A DNA stretch of 64,000 bases from GCA-003244245 sp050699515. GTDB lineage: Bacteria; Actinomycetota; Actinomycetes; Mycobacteriales; Pseudonocardiaceae. Of this stretch, positions 53,530-62,090 are shown in pieces; positions within the stretch are counted from its first letter, which is position 1; every line of letters begins with the position of its first letter. Position numbers and translations under genes: made by a program. The stretch is from the NCBI GenBank assembly GCA_050699515.1, contig JBOHFF010000152.1:1-64000 (forward strand), written 5' to 3'. The notes beneath the pieces are model-generated. The model saw nothing but the letters and a program-made list of their open reading frames with translations, made no database searches and had not been told where the DNA came from.

Positions 53530-53691
53530 TAGCTCCCTGCCCAGCGGCTGTGGTAGCTACGGTTCACTCACATGGGCGCCCAGTGACCGATGCGCTGAAG
53601 TTTCGGAAGGAGATGAATTGGTAATTCTGGCCGAGGCTAACAGTGAGGATCGGGCCGCTCAACTGTTCCATCGACTTACGGGCTCGGCGCC

Positions 53692-55065
53692 TCAAAGTGG
53701 GCTCAGCTCAGCCGCCATCCTTCTGTGTCGGTCGGCTAATTCTTTCATTGACTCAAGTTGAGGATATTTACGTTGTATGCACACCATCAGGTCGCCTAGT
53801 CGACTGAGTACTACCGGGGTGATACGCTCCGAGTTGAGCGTATACTCTATCTGTTCCGCCGCATCGTCGGGTTGCCCCAGTTCAGCGTGTGCTAGCGCGA
53901 GATCAAGTCGAGCAATGGCCTCTCTCGTTGGCTCGCGCTCGGTTGGACTACGGCCTCCGCAGAAGGCAATGGTTTCTTTGGCGTACGGAATTGCCCTGTC
54001 GGGTTGGTCAAGCCAAATATAGGAATCAGCCGTATAGAAAGTTAACATCCCGGAGTTGACCGAGAACAGCCCGGAACTCGGGTGGTCGAGCTGGCCAAAT
54101 TTTTTTTGAGCGTCTTTCGATACGTCCCGGAACTGGTCCGCCTGGCCGAGTTTGGCATAAGCTCGACCAAGTTTCACGCCTACTCCCACCGCCGCGGCGC
54201 TGCCCCGGGGGGCATGTTTCAGGCCACACGCGGCCGCATCCCTGGCCACAGCAGGCTGATTGCTGTACGTGGCAATGGTGGCTTTGGCATCCATGGCCCA
54301 AGCGCAAATCTCATAGCCCCCTGCTTGCCAGCCATGCTCCCACGCGTCCACACAATGTGCCCCAGCCGTGACCAGATCGCCGAGGTCGATCGACAGCCAG
54401 GCCAGGATAACGCTCAACGAGCCAGCGTGGCGATATAATTCTCTGCCTTCACGTAACGTATGCCGCCCAGCGATGAGATCCTCGACCTGGCGACGGTACC
54501 AGCGGGCCTTGGGAAACAACTCGCCCGGTGGGGTGTGGTTAAAAGAGATCGCCATGTCGGAGACTGCGGAGTCGAGGTGTTCGAGTGTCCTGGGGCCCAG
54601 CTGGCTGGCCTCGGCGCGGCGGGTGAACTCCATGGCTTCCATGGCCGACTGGGTCAACGGACCGAATTCAGCCTGTGCTACTCCAACCCCGAGAGTTGAC
54701 GTGCCCAGTAACTTCAAAGCCTGTCTGCGGTCCGTAATATCACCTACCACCGGGAATGATAGCAGATCATCCCTGGTTGCTTGCTCACCGCCAACATCGC
54801 CCCACTGTGGCGGACTCAGCAGGGCTTGCTCGACGCGAACCTGATCATCCGAGCTTGGTCGGTTTGCCAGTAGTCCAGCCAGCTCATCATGTGAGATGCC
54901 CAGCGCCGTCGCCAACCGCGGTCGGTGCCACGGCTGGGGAGAGTTCTGACCCGCCTCCCACCGCTGCACTGTCGAGCGCTCGACATCAAGCCGTTCAGCC
55001 AGGCGTTCCTGGCTGAGTCCGGCGGCCTTGCGAGCAGCAGCAAGACCACGCCGATTAGATGACAT
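53692..55065 (-). CDS. XRE-family regulator with TPR-like C-terminal domain
   Basis: A 457-residue protein. The N-terminal HTH is intact: LAAARKAAGLSQERLAERLD and VERSTVQRWEAGQNSP. A linker with TDRRQALKLLGTSTLGVGVA leads to a helical TPR-type domain (residues 150-455). Regulators of this sort, as in AbaA-like and Bld-linked loci, usually control the cassette next to them. It is divergent from the four-gene cassette starting at 55539, with a 473-base region between. ATG 55065 has GGGAAGG upstream. The base composition is a little lower in GC than its neighbours. Confidence 0.92.
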   Translation of the reverse strand: MSSNRRGLAAARKAAGLSQERLAERLDVERSTVQRWEAGQNSPQPWHRPRLATALGISHDELAGLLANRPSSDDQVRVEQALLSPPQWGDVGGEQATRDDLLSFPVVGDITDRRQALKLLGTSTLGVGVAQAEFGPLTQSAMEAMEFTRRAEASQLGPRTLEHLDSAVSDMAISFNHTPPGELFPKARWYRRQVEDLIAGRHTLREGRELYRHAGSLSVILAWLSIDLGDLVTAGAHCVDAWEHGWQAGGYEICAWAMDAKATIATYSNQPAVARDAAACGLKHAPRGSAAAVGVGVKLGRAYAKLGQADQFRDVSKDAQKKFGQLDHPSSGLFSVNSGMLTFYTADSYIWLDQPDRAIPYAKETIAFCGGRSPTEREPTREAIARLDLALAHAELGQPDDAAEQIEYTLNSERITPVVLSRLGDLMVCIQRKYPQLESMKELADRHRRMAAELSPL

Positions 55066-55538
55066 GCCCTTCCCATCTTCCTTCTCGGCAACGTTGGAGA
55101 TCCGTACAATAACCGATGCTCACTGTTGAAGCCTAATTGCGGCCTAGTGGCCTCGATGCGGCTGTTTTGCGGTCGCTTTGCTGTTTTCTGCGCGGTTGAA
55201 CTCCGCCAAGGTGAGCTACCGGACATTCAACCCCAGGGGAACTTTGTCGGAGTGTCCAGTAAGTGCTGTAGAAAAGGTCAAGGCTGTCGTAAGTGCCGGG
55301 GGATCCGAGAGGCGAATGCGAAAGGGAAGCTCCATGCCTGGTGGTCCCCCACGCTCGGCTCTCGACGGCCAGCCGGTCACCAACCAAACCCATGAGGAAG
55401 ATGCACGATGACCTCCCTGGAAATGCACCCTGACGCTCGCGAGGTGGTCAGGTGGACCACCTCCACTGCGCCGGAGCGGGCGGGTCGACTTGCCAGGATC
55501 CTCGTCGGGCTACGGTTTCCGCTGTTCGGGATGCCGCG
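55066..55538. other. Divergent promoter region between the XRE regulator and its cassette
   Basis: About 470 bases without a supported gene. It is less GC-rich than its surroundings and holds short open frames without protein character. Promoters for both flanking units should lie here; no clear palindrome was found by eye. Confidence 0.45.
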
Positions 55539-56552
55539 ATGAGCGTCACGAAAGGCACCGGAACCGGAGCCCACCCGGTGGATGACACCCGGCCCTTGAT
55601 GTTGTTGCGTTACCGATCCGGCTTGGCCAGCCAGAGCGCCCGCACTGTGCACCTGGCGTTGCTGCCGACCGGCGGAGCGAGTGAGATCAGGACCCTGTGC
55701 GGTGTTCTCTTGCCCTCGGACCACGTCGAGACCCTGTCCCCTGGCGAGGGGATGCCCTGCACGGGTTGCCTGCTCAGCCCGCGCCTGCCCGGGGACACGC
55801 CTGGCTCGCTGCGGCCCCAGGACGACACTGACCTGCCACCGCAGGTGCTCGCAACCCGTTACCAGGCATGGGGCTGGCCGGTCACGCTGCGCGGTGACCA
55901 CATGTGGCTTTCCCTGGGCCAGGACACGGTAGCGGTGATGATTCCGGTGTCACTGGCCGTCGAGGTGACTGCGGTCCTGCGCCAGCGGCGGTGCCCGCCA
56001 CCCGTGCTGGCCCATCCCGACGTCCCGGAGCATCAGGTGCTGCTCGCCGGAGAGCGCTACGGGATCGAGCTGCCCTGGCCACCGGGCGTACACCGAGTGA
56101 GCGAAACCCTGTCACTCCCGCCCACGGTGACCGCCCACGGACCGATCACCTGGGTACACCCACCCGAACCCGACGCCCTCCAGCTATGCCGCGAAGTCGA
56201 CATCGTCACGGCCCTGCGCACCGTGCTGCGAGACTCATCTGGCGTAGAGCACCTACAGGCGGGTCTGCCCGCTGGGGTGGAAGCTGACATGGTCCGCACG
56301 TCCGCTGCGGCACTACGACCGACCCGGGATGTGTGGTGTGATGTCGACAGCAACCCCATCGACCTGTTCTGCCTGGTGGAGCAGATCGCGGAGGACCCCG
56401 AGCCGACGGTGTTGGCCTCCTGGCTGCACCAACACGGTCAGGTCATCGGGCGGGGCAGCGAGACGCTCTATGTGTGTTTCGCCGACCATCACGTGGTCAG
56501 CCTGCGACCCGATCTGCTTCGCGTGCTCGACCCAGCGCCAGGTGGGGACTGA
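55539..56552 (+). CDS. Conserved-looking hypothetical protein, first gene of a four-gene cassette
   Basis: A 337-residue protein of no known family. The N-terminal part has two cysteine pairs (TLCGVLLPSD, PCTGCLLSPRLPG) that could bind zinc. The middle and end contain AWGWPVTLRGDHMWLSLGQD, GIELPWPPGVHRVSETLSLP and WLHQHGQVIGRGSETLYVCF, a mixed alpha/beta pattern without a known active site. ATG 55539 is the first in-frame codon after a possible GGG site. The stop overlaps the next gene. Divergent from an XRE/TPR regulator, which probably controls it. Confidence 0.65.
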   Translation: MSVTKGTGTGAHPVDDTRPLMLLRYRSGLASQSARTVHLALLPTGGASEIRTLCGVLLPSDHVETLSPGEGMPCTGCLLSPRLPGDTPGSLRPQDDTDLPPQVLATRYQAWGWPVTLRGDHMWLSLGQDTVAVMIPVSLAVEVTAVLRQRRCPPPVLAHPDVPEHQVLLAGERYGIELPWPPGVHRVSETLSLPPTVTAHGPITWVHPPEPDALQLCREVDIVTALRTVLRDSSGVEHLQAGLPAGVEADMVRTSAAALRPTRDVWCDVDSNPIDLFCLVEQIAEDPEPTVLASWLHQHGQVIGRGSETLYVCFADHHVVSLRPDLLRVLDPAPGGD

Positions 56553-56796
56553 TGCCCACACCATTGCCGTGCGCTACGGCGAGCTCAGCACCCCGCAGCG
56601 CGAGCAGCTGGTGAACCTGCTCATCGCGGTCGACGCCCTCCGCGAGCGGGCACTCGAGGCCGCCGCGCACCAGATCCCCGCAGCCTACGGTGAGCTGCTG
56701 GCAACGGTGCAACCGGCGCGGCCCGCCCGCCCGCAGCGACGTTGGGCGCCCTGCCCCTCCGGGCTGTGTGACCATTCCGGGGAGCTGCGCCGATGA
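56542..56796 (+). CDS. Small hypothetical protein, cassette gene 2
   Basis: An 84-residue frame overlapping the previous stop by 11 bases. GELSTPQREQLVNLLIAVDA and LRERALEAAAHQIPAAY form one or two helices; the end is Arg/Pro-rich with two cysteines (WAPCPSGLCDHSGELRR). No family recognised. A damaged duplicate of its helical part lies at 60403-60480. The GTG start at 56542 is uncertain; GTG 56569 is possible. Confidence 0.55.
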   Translation: MGTDAHTIAVRYGELSTPQREQLVNLLIAVDALRERALEAAAHQIPAAYGELLATVQPARPARPQRRWAPCPSGLCDHSGELRR

Positions 56797-57008
56797 CCGC
56801 GGAGCAGTCGCGCCGGTTCGCCCTGACCGGCTCCGATCCCCAAGGCCGTAACCGGACGATAATCCTGTGGCGGGAGGCCGACCTGGTGGACGGCCACGTG
56901 GTGCGCCGGGTCGTACTCACATTGGACGCCACGATGAACACCGCCACCATACTCACCCCCGCCGAGGCCGTCGAGGTGGCGCAGGCGATTCTGGCGGCGG
57001 CCCGATGA
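56793..57008 (+). CDS. Small hypothetical protein, cassette gene 3
   Basis: A 71-residue frame with ATGA overlaps on both sides. A beta-rich start (RRFALTGSDPQGRNRTIILW, RRVVLTLDATMNTATIL) is followed by a helix, PAEAVEVAQAILAAAR. GGGGAG precedes the ATG. The family is unknown, but the overlaps and composition support translation. The helix end reappears in the fused remnant near 60485. Confidence 0.6.
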   Translation: MTAEQSRRFALTGSDPQGRNRTIILWREADLVDGHVVRRVVLTLDATMNTATILTPAEAVEVAQAILAAAR

Positions 57009-57250
57009 CCGAGCAGCACCCGTCCACAGCGACCGCCCCCCCACGACGATCCATGCTCATCCGGCGGAAGCACCACCGGAATGGGGTGGAACTCGCCGCG
57101 GCGCGCTTTGTGCTGCGAGAGGTCATCAGGCTGGCCGATCAGGCACCTATGCTCACCGAGGAGCAGCTCCGGTTCAGGCTGCTAACCTTGTCGAGGGGTT
57201 CATCTATGTACCCAGAAGTTGCCGATCACTCAGCGGCGTTGTTCATATAA
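57005..57250 (+). CDS. Small hypothetical protein, cassette gene 4
   Basis: An 81-residue frame, ATG overlapping the previous stop. A basic start (RRSMLIRRKHHRNGVELAA) is followed by FVLREVIRLADQAPMLTEEQ, a helix. The last 20 residues (SMYPEVADHSAALFI) look less natural and the IS30 debris begins soon after, so the 3' end may have been replaced. Confidence 0.5.
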   Translation: MTEQHPSTATAPPRRSMLIRRKHHRNGVELAAARFVLREVIRLADQAPMLTEEQLRFRLLTLSRGSSMYPEVADHSAALFI

Positions 57251-57360
57251 GGCAGCGTCATTTCCGCGCCGTTCGCAGCTTCGCAGGCGGCACTCTATTC
57301 AAAAAATCCCTCGATGATACGAGTGTAACAAGCAGGCTCCCTCAATAGAACAGGGCGGTG

Positions 57361-57712
57361 TCAAGTGGTGGACGCACCACCAGCCTCGAGCAGGAATTTG
57401 TTGAGAACTTCGGTTGGTTTCAGCCAGTCGAGTATCTGTCGTGGTGGTTGTTGAGTTCGTCGGCGACGGTGTCGAGTTCGGCCTGCGTGTAGATGGAGAG
57501 GTCCGTTCCTTTAGGGAAATATTGGCGCAGGAGGCTATTGATGTTCTCGTTGCTGCCTCGCTGCCACGGTGAGTGGGGATCACAGAAATAGACGTCGATT
57601 CCGGTCTTGATGGTGAAGTTAGCGTGTGCGGTCATCTCTTTGTCTTGGTCCCAGGCCACGCTGTTGCGGAGGAAGCTGGGAAGGGTTTCCATTTTCTGGG
57701 CGAGCAGCGTGG
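57361..57712 (-). mobile_element. C-terminal fragment of an IS30-family transposase
   Basis: From about 57712 the minus strand reads MPETLPSFL-like KMETLPSFLRNSVAWDQDKE, then TGIDVYFCDPHSPWQRGSNE and YFPKGTDLSIYTQAELDTVA, the catalytic end of IS30 transposases with the final glutamate. After NNHHDRY a one-base shift is needed to continue as WLKPTEVLNKFLLEAGGAST to the stop at 57361. The N-terminal two thirds and both element ends are missing. Confidence 0.85.
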
Positions 57713-58053
57713 CGACGTGCTGCTGGCGCGGCCGGAGGTGCGAGCGGCGCTGGCCGGTCATGACATCGGCGTGTTGTTGCCGGGTGCTGAACGACAACGA
57801 CTGGACCCAGCGCGAGATCGCGACGGCGATGGGGATGCAGCGGTCAAGTGTCTTCGAGATCATCAAGGGTCGACGGGTCATCGGTCATCACCTGCTGGGC
57901 AGGATCGCTGATGGGCTGGGTATCCCGCGGGAGTGGCTGGACCTCGGCCCCGGTGACGGCAACGCTTACGCTGGCGGAGTTGAGGATCGCCTAGGAGGCG
58001 GGCACCAGCTTCAGGTGTTCGACCATGCGGTCGAGGAGGGCCGAGCGGCGTGA
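57710..58053 (+). pseudogene. XRE-type HTH regulator, truncated and frameshifted
   Basis: The frame DVLLARPEVRAALAGHDIGV, starting exactly at the IS30 fragment, breaks near 57780. The next frame continues as RVLNDNDWTQREIATAMGMQ, RSSVFEIIKGRRVIGHHLLG and RIADGLGIPREWLDLGPGD, a clear helix-turn-helix. No start codon remains at the 5' end. The IS30 piece probably removed it. Confidence 0.75.
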
Positions 58054-58210
58054 TCCGGCGCGTTCACAGAGTTCTTGCGTGACGTCGCGGGCGAGGCGGT
58101 AGTAGCGGATCCACTCGCCTGCGGCGGCGCGGGCGGCGGTCAATGTGGCCAGGGCCTCGGCGTCGCGGTGGCACTCGGCCTGTGCCTGCGCCAAGCCGCG
58201 ACGATGTGCG
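57991..58210 (-). pseudogene. C-terminal scrap of a TPR regulator
   Basis: About 72 codons read HRRGLAQAQAECHRDAEALA, TLTAARAAAGEWIRYYRLAR, DVTQELCERAGSRRS, ending at 57991. This is the usual last helical hairpins of actinobacterial regulators. There is no start; the frame upstream is the shadow of another remnant. Confidence 0.5.
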
Positions 58211-58214
58211 TGAC

Positions 58215-58449
58215 CGGGCTCGGCGAGCTGGCCGTGACCGGCGGACTCGCTCCGCCGGAGATCGGAGATCCGCGCGGCTGGTCGCATTTGTGGCGACCCA
58301 GCCCACTTGACATCGGTTTCGACCGCACCGGATTCGGCGCTGAGCTGGCGGCTTTCTCCCATGCCGCCGCTGCGGGTGCTGATTTCTCGCCGGGTCTGAC
58401 AGAGTTGCTGCCCGCCTACGGCATCCTCGACCGAATCGAAGAATGGTGA
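58215..58449 (+). pseudogene. 3' end of an unidentified gene before the aminotransferase
   Basis: The frame ending at TGA 58449 reads GLAPPEIGDPRGWSHLWRPS, DIGFDRTGFGAELAAFSHAA and LTELLPAYGILDRIEEW, clearly protein-like, overlapping the aminotransferase start by seven bases. Without its 5' part the family cannot be told. It suggests that the aminotransferase once had an upstream operon partner. Confidence 0.5.
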
Positions 58450-59561
58450 ATGCCGTGGTGGCCCCGGTCATCGACATCAAGTACGTCCAGATCGGCGACG
58501 AAGAGCTGGAAGCGGTCCGCGACACGCTCGTAGCCGCGGACCTGTCCGGCAACGCTGAGGTCGTCGGCCACTACGAACAGGAGCTTGCCGGCTGGTTTGC
58601 TGCGCGATTCGCCGTCGCCTGTTCCTCGGGCACGGCGGCCATTCATCTAGCGCTGCTTGCGCTGGGAGTCGGTCTCGGCGAGGAGGTGATCGTTGCGGCC
58701 ACCGCGCCCGCGATGACCGCGCTGCCGGTGCTCGCGGTCGGCGCGGTCCCCGTTTTCGCCGACGTCGCCCACCCGGCCACCTTCGCTCTCGATCTGGCCG
58801 ACGTAGCGGGCAAGCTCACGCCACGCACCAGAGCGGTGATCGCGGTTCCGATGTGGGGCTACCCGGCAGACGGGCCTGAGCTGACTCAGGCGTGCCGCGA
58901 CTGGGGTGTGTCGCTCGTCGAAGACGCAGCCCAGGCCCATGGCACCAGCCTGTTTGGCCGCTACGTTGGCACCCAAGGCGCGATCGGTACGTTCAGCACC
59001 CACGCCCGCAAACTGATCTGCACCGGAGAAGGTGGCTTCTGTATCACCGCCGACTCGGCGCTGGCCGACCGGCTTCGCCAACTGCGTAACCTCGGCAAAC
59101 CGCCGGGTGGGGCCGAGTTCGGGGTCGGATTCGGCCTCAACTACAAACTGCCGGCGTTGGCGGCCGCGCTCGGCCGCGTCCAACTCTCTCGCCTCGCCAG
59201 CCGTCTGACCCGACGGCGTCTCATCCTAGGCAAGCTGACCGCCATGGCGAGTGAGATTCCCGGGTTGGAGCCGTTCCCCACCCCGCATGGTGCCGAACCC
59301 AACGGCTACGCCGCCCTGTTCACCGCTGAACCTGACCTCGCCGACCGCATCGCGCACAGATCCCGTAAGGCCGGGATCGAGTCCGATGTGCTGCGCTATG
59401 CATACCGACCCCTGTACCGAATGCCAGTGCTCGCCCGCCATGCGCCGACCCGACCGTGCCGCAACGCCGAACGCCTCGCCGTGACACTGCTTACGGTTCC
59501 CTGCCACGAGCGTGTCGCTACCGACGACCTCGCCCGAATCAGAGCAGCATGGCGCGGGTGA
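58443..59561 (+). CDS. DegT/DnrJ/EryC1/StrS-family aminotransferase
   Basis: A 372-residue PLP enzyme of the sugar aminotransferase fold. ACSSGTAAIHLALLALGVG is the cofactor phosphate region, VSLVEDAAQAHG has the ring aspartate at 161, and FSTHARKLICTGEGG carries the Schiff-base lysine 190. Members aminate nucleotide-linked keto sugars or make amino-sugar moieties of antibiotics. No sugar pathway genes surround it. It overlaps a NUDIX hydrolase gene by 13 bases, so the two products may act in one pathway. ATG 58443 overlaps the preceding remnant; the ribosome site is weak. Confidence 0.92.
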   Translation: MVNAVVAPVIDIKYVQIGDEELEAVRDTLVAADLSGNAEVVGHYEQELAGWFAARFAVACSSGTAAIHLALLALGVGLGEEVIVAATAPAMTALPVLAVGAVPVFADVAHPATFALDLADVAGKLTPRTRAVIAVPMWGYPADGPELTQACRDWGVSLVEDAAQAHGTSLFGRYVGTQGAIGTFSTHARKLICTGEGGFCITADSALADRLRQLRNLGKPPGGAEFGVGFGLNYKLPALAAALGRVQLSRLASRLTRRRLILGKLTAMASEIPGLEPFPTPHGAEPNGYAALFTAEPDLADRIAHRSRKAGIESDVLRYAYRPLYRMPVLARHAPTRPCRNAERLAVTLLTVPCHERVATDDLARIRAAWRG

Positions 59562-60064
59562 CCGTCAAACACTCCACCGCCAGTGTCTTCCTCTTCGCCC
59601 GTAGAGAAAATTCGTGGCATGTCGGGCTCATCCGCCACCCCCGGCTCGGAAAGTGGATGCTGCCCGGCGGGCACGTCGAACCCAATGAGAATCCCGCCGA
59701 GGCGGCGCTACGCGAAGTCGCCGAAGAGACCGGCCTCGCCGCCAGGCTGCTGCCCGGTCCAGGACTCGATGAGCCGCGCGGAGCCAACGACCTTTCGGTG
59801 ATCGCGCCGTTGTGGATCGTTGAGCAACAAGTGTCCGCCGAACGGCGCGAGCCTGCGCCGCATGTCCACGTCGACCACCTCTACCTCGCAATCGCCGAAG
59901 CGACGGAGCCCGTATCTGACGCCGAACTGCCGTTCGCGTGGTATCCCGCTGACCAACTCGCCGCTGTGGACATGTTCGAAGACACCCGCGCCCGCTCGGC
60001 ATACCTCCTCGACCGGATCGACGTCCTCGTGGACACGAACCCCTACGACCGGGTGCCGGGATAG
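59549..60064 (+). CDS. NUDIX hydrolase
   Basis: A 171-residue protein with a full Nudix box: Gly41, Glu47, then Arg55-Glu56 and Glu59-Glu60 in LREVAEETGL. It opens with VKHSTASVFLFARRE and RHPRLGKWMLPGGHVEPNEN, the substrate side, and ends with ARSAYLLDRIDVLVD. NUDIX enzymes cleave nucleoside diphosphate derivatives, so a nucleotide-sugar or nucleotide product linked to the overlapping aminotransferase is plausible. ATG 59549 is inside the aminotransferase gene, indicating translational coupling. Confidence 0.93.
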   Translation: MARVTVKHSTASVFLFARRENSWHVGLIRHPRLGKWMLPGGHVEPNENPAEAALREVAEETGLAARLLPGPGLDEPRGANDLSVIAPLWIVEQQVSAERREPAPHVHVDHLYLAIAEATEPVSDAELPFAWYPADQLAAVDMFEDTRARSAYLLDRIDVLVDTNPYDRVPG

Positions 60065-60556
60065 ACGCTGTGCCTGGCCCGCACTCCGACTTGAGGGACT
60101 GAAGAGAAAACAACCGGACCACGCGGGTTCTTGCTGCTGCTATGTGGCGGTGGCGGTGGTTGAGTCTGGGTGGTGTAGCCGATGGTTTCGAGTTGGTGGA
60201 TGAGTTTGCGTGCTCGTTGTGTGGGTCTTCGTGGTGGATGAAGTAGTTGGTAGACCTACTCACCGAAGGGCCCAGCCCATGAGCGTGTCCGTACCCGACA
60301 CCGAACGCACCCGAGCACTACGCGAACGCATGGTCACCGAGCTTGTTGGCGCTGCCGTGCCGGGTGGACCGCCTCATGAACGGAAGTGCCGTCGTGGCAG
60401 GGTGGGTGACGCGGCGCGAGCAGCTGGTGAACCTGCCCATCGCGGTCGACGCCTTCGGCGGGCGGGCACTCGAGGCCGCCGCGCGCGAGGTGGCGCAGGC
60501 GATCCTGGCCCTTATGTGCACCACGTCAAATGCGCATTGTCGTCATGCCTCCGGGC
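60065..60556. other. Graveyard of gene fragments
   Basis: About 490 bases made of scraps. On the minus strand, 60110-60240 reads HNEHAKLIHQLETIGYTTQT-like sequence after frame correction, the end of a transposase. At 60279-60366, MSVSVPDTERTRALRERMVT then ELVGAAV looks like the opening of an isoaspartyl-methyltransferase-like (FxLD-system) protein. At 60379-60525 the frame joins RREQLVNLPIAVDAFGGRAL to EVAQAIL, a fusion of pieces of the cassette genes at 56542 and 56793. None has start, stop and body together. Confidence 0.55.
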
Positions 60557-61036
60557 TCACAGCGGCGGAGTCAGCTCCTTAAGTCCTTCCGGCGTCAGGT
60601 ACCACAGCTTCGCGTTCTTTGAGGAGGTGGCCGTGCAGATCTCAGCGAGGTTCACCGAGACCAGCTCGACCAGCACGGCGACCTTAGCCTCACCGGGCAG
60701 ATAGAACATATGCACTCCGGCACGACGGTACGCGGCCAGCTCAAAGCGACGCCGCATGATGTTCGTATCACGGTTGAGAACGGCCCACCCAGTCTTTGCT
60801 ACCTTCTCTAACCACAGCTCGTCCGAGGCGCCCAGAGCGGCCTCCCGGGTCCCGAACAGCTCTGCGGGGGTGTGCACAACGTACTCAAGATCCACCAAGA
60901 ATCTCCGCACCGACCGCGTGGTGATGTTTTCGTCGCAGTAAAACTCAGGCGGCGTGGCCCAGGAGGACGCGAGCGGCGGTTCGAACGTCCTCGACGGTAA
61001 CTCCGTGCTCGGCCGCGACCGTCTCAGAGTTCTCAC
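60557..61036 (-). CDS. PIN-like (DUF5615-type) toxin candidate
   Basis: The frame encodes a PIN-like nuclease fold: FYCDENITTRSVRRFLVDLE has the first acidic cluster, DELWLEKVAKTGWAVLNRDT the second aspartate, and RRRFELAAYRRAGVHMFYLP the conserved end. The homologous part starts at about 60957 (TPPEFYCDEN), but there the codon is ACG, not a standard start. The only usable upstream start is GTG 61036, deep in the antitoxin gene. Either translation starts there or the natural GTG-ACG start has mutated. It partners with the DUF433-type gene in the classic antitoxin-toxin order. Confidence 0.65.
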   Translation of the reverse strand: MRTLRRSRPSTELPSRTFEPPLASSWATPPEFYCDENITTRSVRRFLVDLEYVVHTPAELFGTREAALGASDELWLEKVAKTGWAVLNRDTNIMRRRFELAAYRRAGVHMFYLPGEAKVAVLVELVSVNLAEICTATSSKNAKLWYLTPEGLKELTPPL

Positions 61037-61628
61037 CAGCCTTGATCATGTTGGCGATGTCGGCCATGCGTGCGCCACTCTTCACGAAAACCGGTTGGCC
61101 GAACATGTGGCGTGGACTCACGACGACCTCGGATGGCATCGCTGCCTGAAGCCTTAGCGACTCGGGCAGGTTGTCCTCGCCAAGCGTCAGGTACGTGAGG
61201 TAGTCCGCGACGATCTCCCGGATGACGTGCTGACCAGACCGTGCTTCGATCAGTCCCTCGCCGGCCTTCGTGCGGGAGAAGTCCCACAGCAGGTCAACGC
61301 CGTCGGTCGCGAGTTCCGGCGCCATGAGCACGTACTCGGCCCCGAACTGGCGCTTCAGCTCGTCCAGTCCCGGGCGGATCTTAGGAGGACGGACTCCGGC
61401 CCGCCGAAGCCCGCCAAGCACCCACGCTTCGGCAAGCGCGATGAACGGCACTGACGACTCACAACGCGCGTCGCGATCGAGCATGTGCAGCAGCGGTGCG
61501 CCGTGTTCGTAGCCCCTTGCCCAACGTCGGAACGTCTGCTCAGGCAGGTCAATCAACCGGGCGGCCTCGCGGATGTCGTACAGGCCGGCAGACAGCCGCA
61601 CATCATCAATCGCAGCCGACGAAGCCAT
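60945..61628 (-). CDS. DUF433-type antitoxin with N-terminal MerR-like region
   Basis: A 227-residue protein. The N-terminus, YDIREAARLIDLPEQTFRRW, is a MerR-like HTH. The C-terminus, PRHMFGQPVFVKSGARMADI and AGENSETVAAEHGVTVEDVR, is DUF433, the antitoxin partner of PIN-like DUF5615 toxins. The middle has a conserved block EARSGQHVIREIVADYLTYL. It would repress the operon and neutralise the toxin. ATG 61628; the 3' end overlaps the toxin frame. Confidence 0.88.
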   Translation of the reverse strand: MASSAAIDDVRLSAGLYDIREAARLIDLPEQTFRRWARGYEHGAPLLHMLDRDARCESSVPFIALAEAWVLGGLRRAGVRPPKIRPGLDELKRQFGAEYVLMAPELATDGVDLLWDFSRTKAGEGLIEARSGQHVIREIVADYLTYLTLGEDNLPESLRLQAAMPSEVVVSPRHMFGQPVFVKSGARMADIANMIKAGENSETVAAEHGVTVEDVRTAARVLLGHAA

Positions 61629-62090
61629 GTGCCCACGTTAGCGTCCTACCCCGTCAACCTGCGGCTCCGACACCCAGAGCTGCGGCTAGAGGCCGGCGAC
61701 GTCAATCTGTATTGCCGACGAACACGGCGGTTAAGCCCAACCCGCACCGCTCGCACAGCAGCAGCTGGCACTGCTGATCCCCAGCACTGCCGACTGCATC
61801 GCGAAGGCCCGCGCGTGGCTGGCCCGCTCAGCCGTGGTCGAGTGCGTCGTACCCTGCTCCCAGGACCCACCCAGATCCCCGGCTGGCCGCTGATCGAGCG
61901 AGGCCAGCGACTCGGCTCGAGCCAGAAGGAGTTGGAGGACGCCGGGATCGAACTCTCGTCGGTGGCCACCGATATCTGCTGCTCAGCACACCACTCTGGT
62001 TGCCACCGCGGGCTGCTATGTGGGACGCTGAATATCCGTTCGGGCAGGAGCGAGGCCATTCAGGACGAACAAGCCGCGATGGAGCAGAGA
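61629..62090. other. Region upstream of the effector-like gene with an IS110 scrap
   Basis: About 460 bases. An open frame crosses it but has no protein character until 61917-61968, where KELEDAGIELSSVATDI matches a conserved block of IS110-type transposases, without start or end. The last 60 bases hold the GGAG site of the next gene. Confidence 0.5.

Noticed and set aside
61930..61960. tRNA-like GGGATCGAACTC sequence
   Set aside because: No acceptor or anticodon stems can be folded around it. It is read as a conserved block of an IS110-type transposase.
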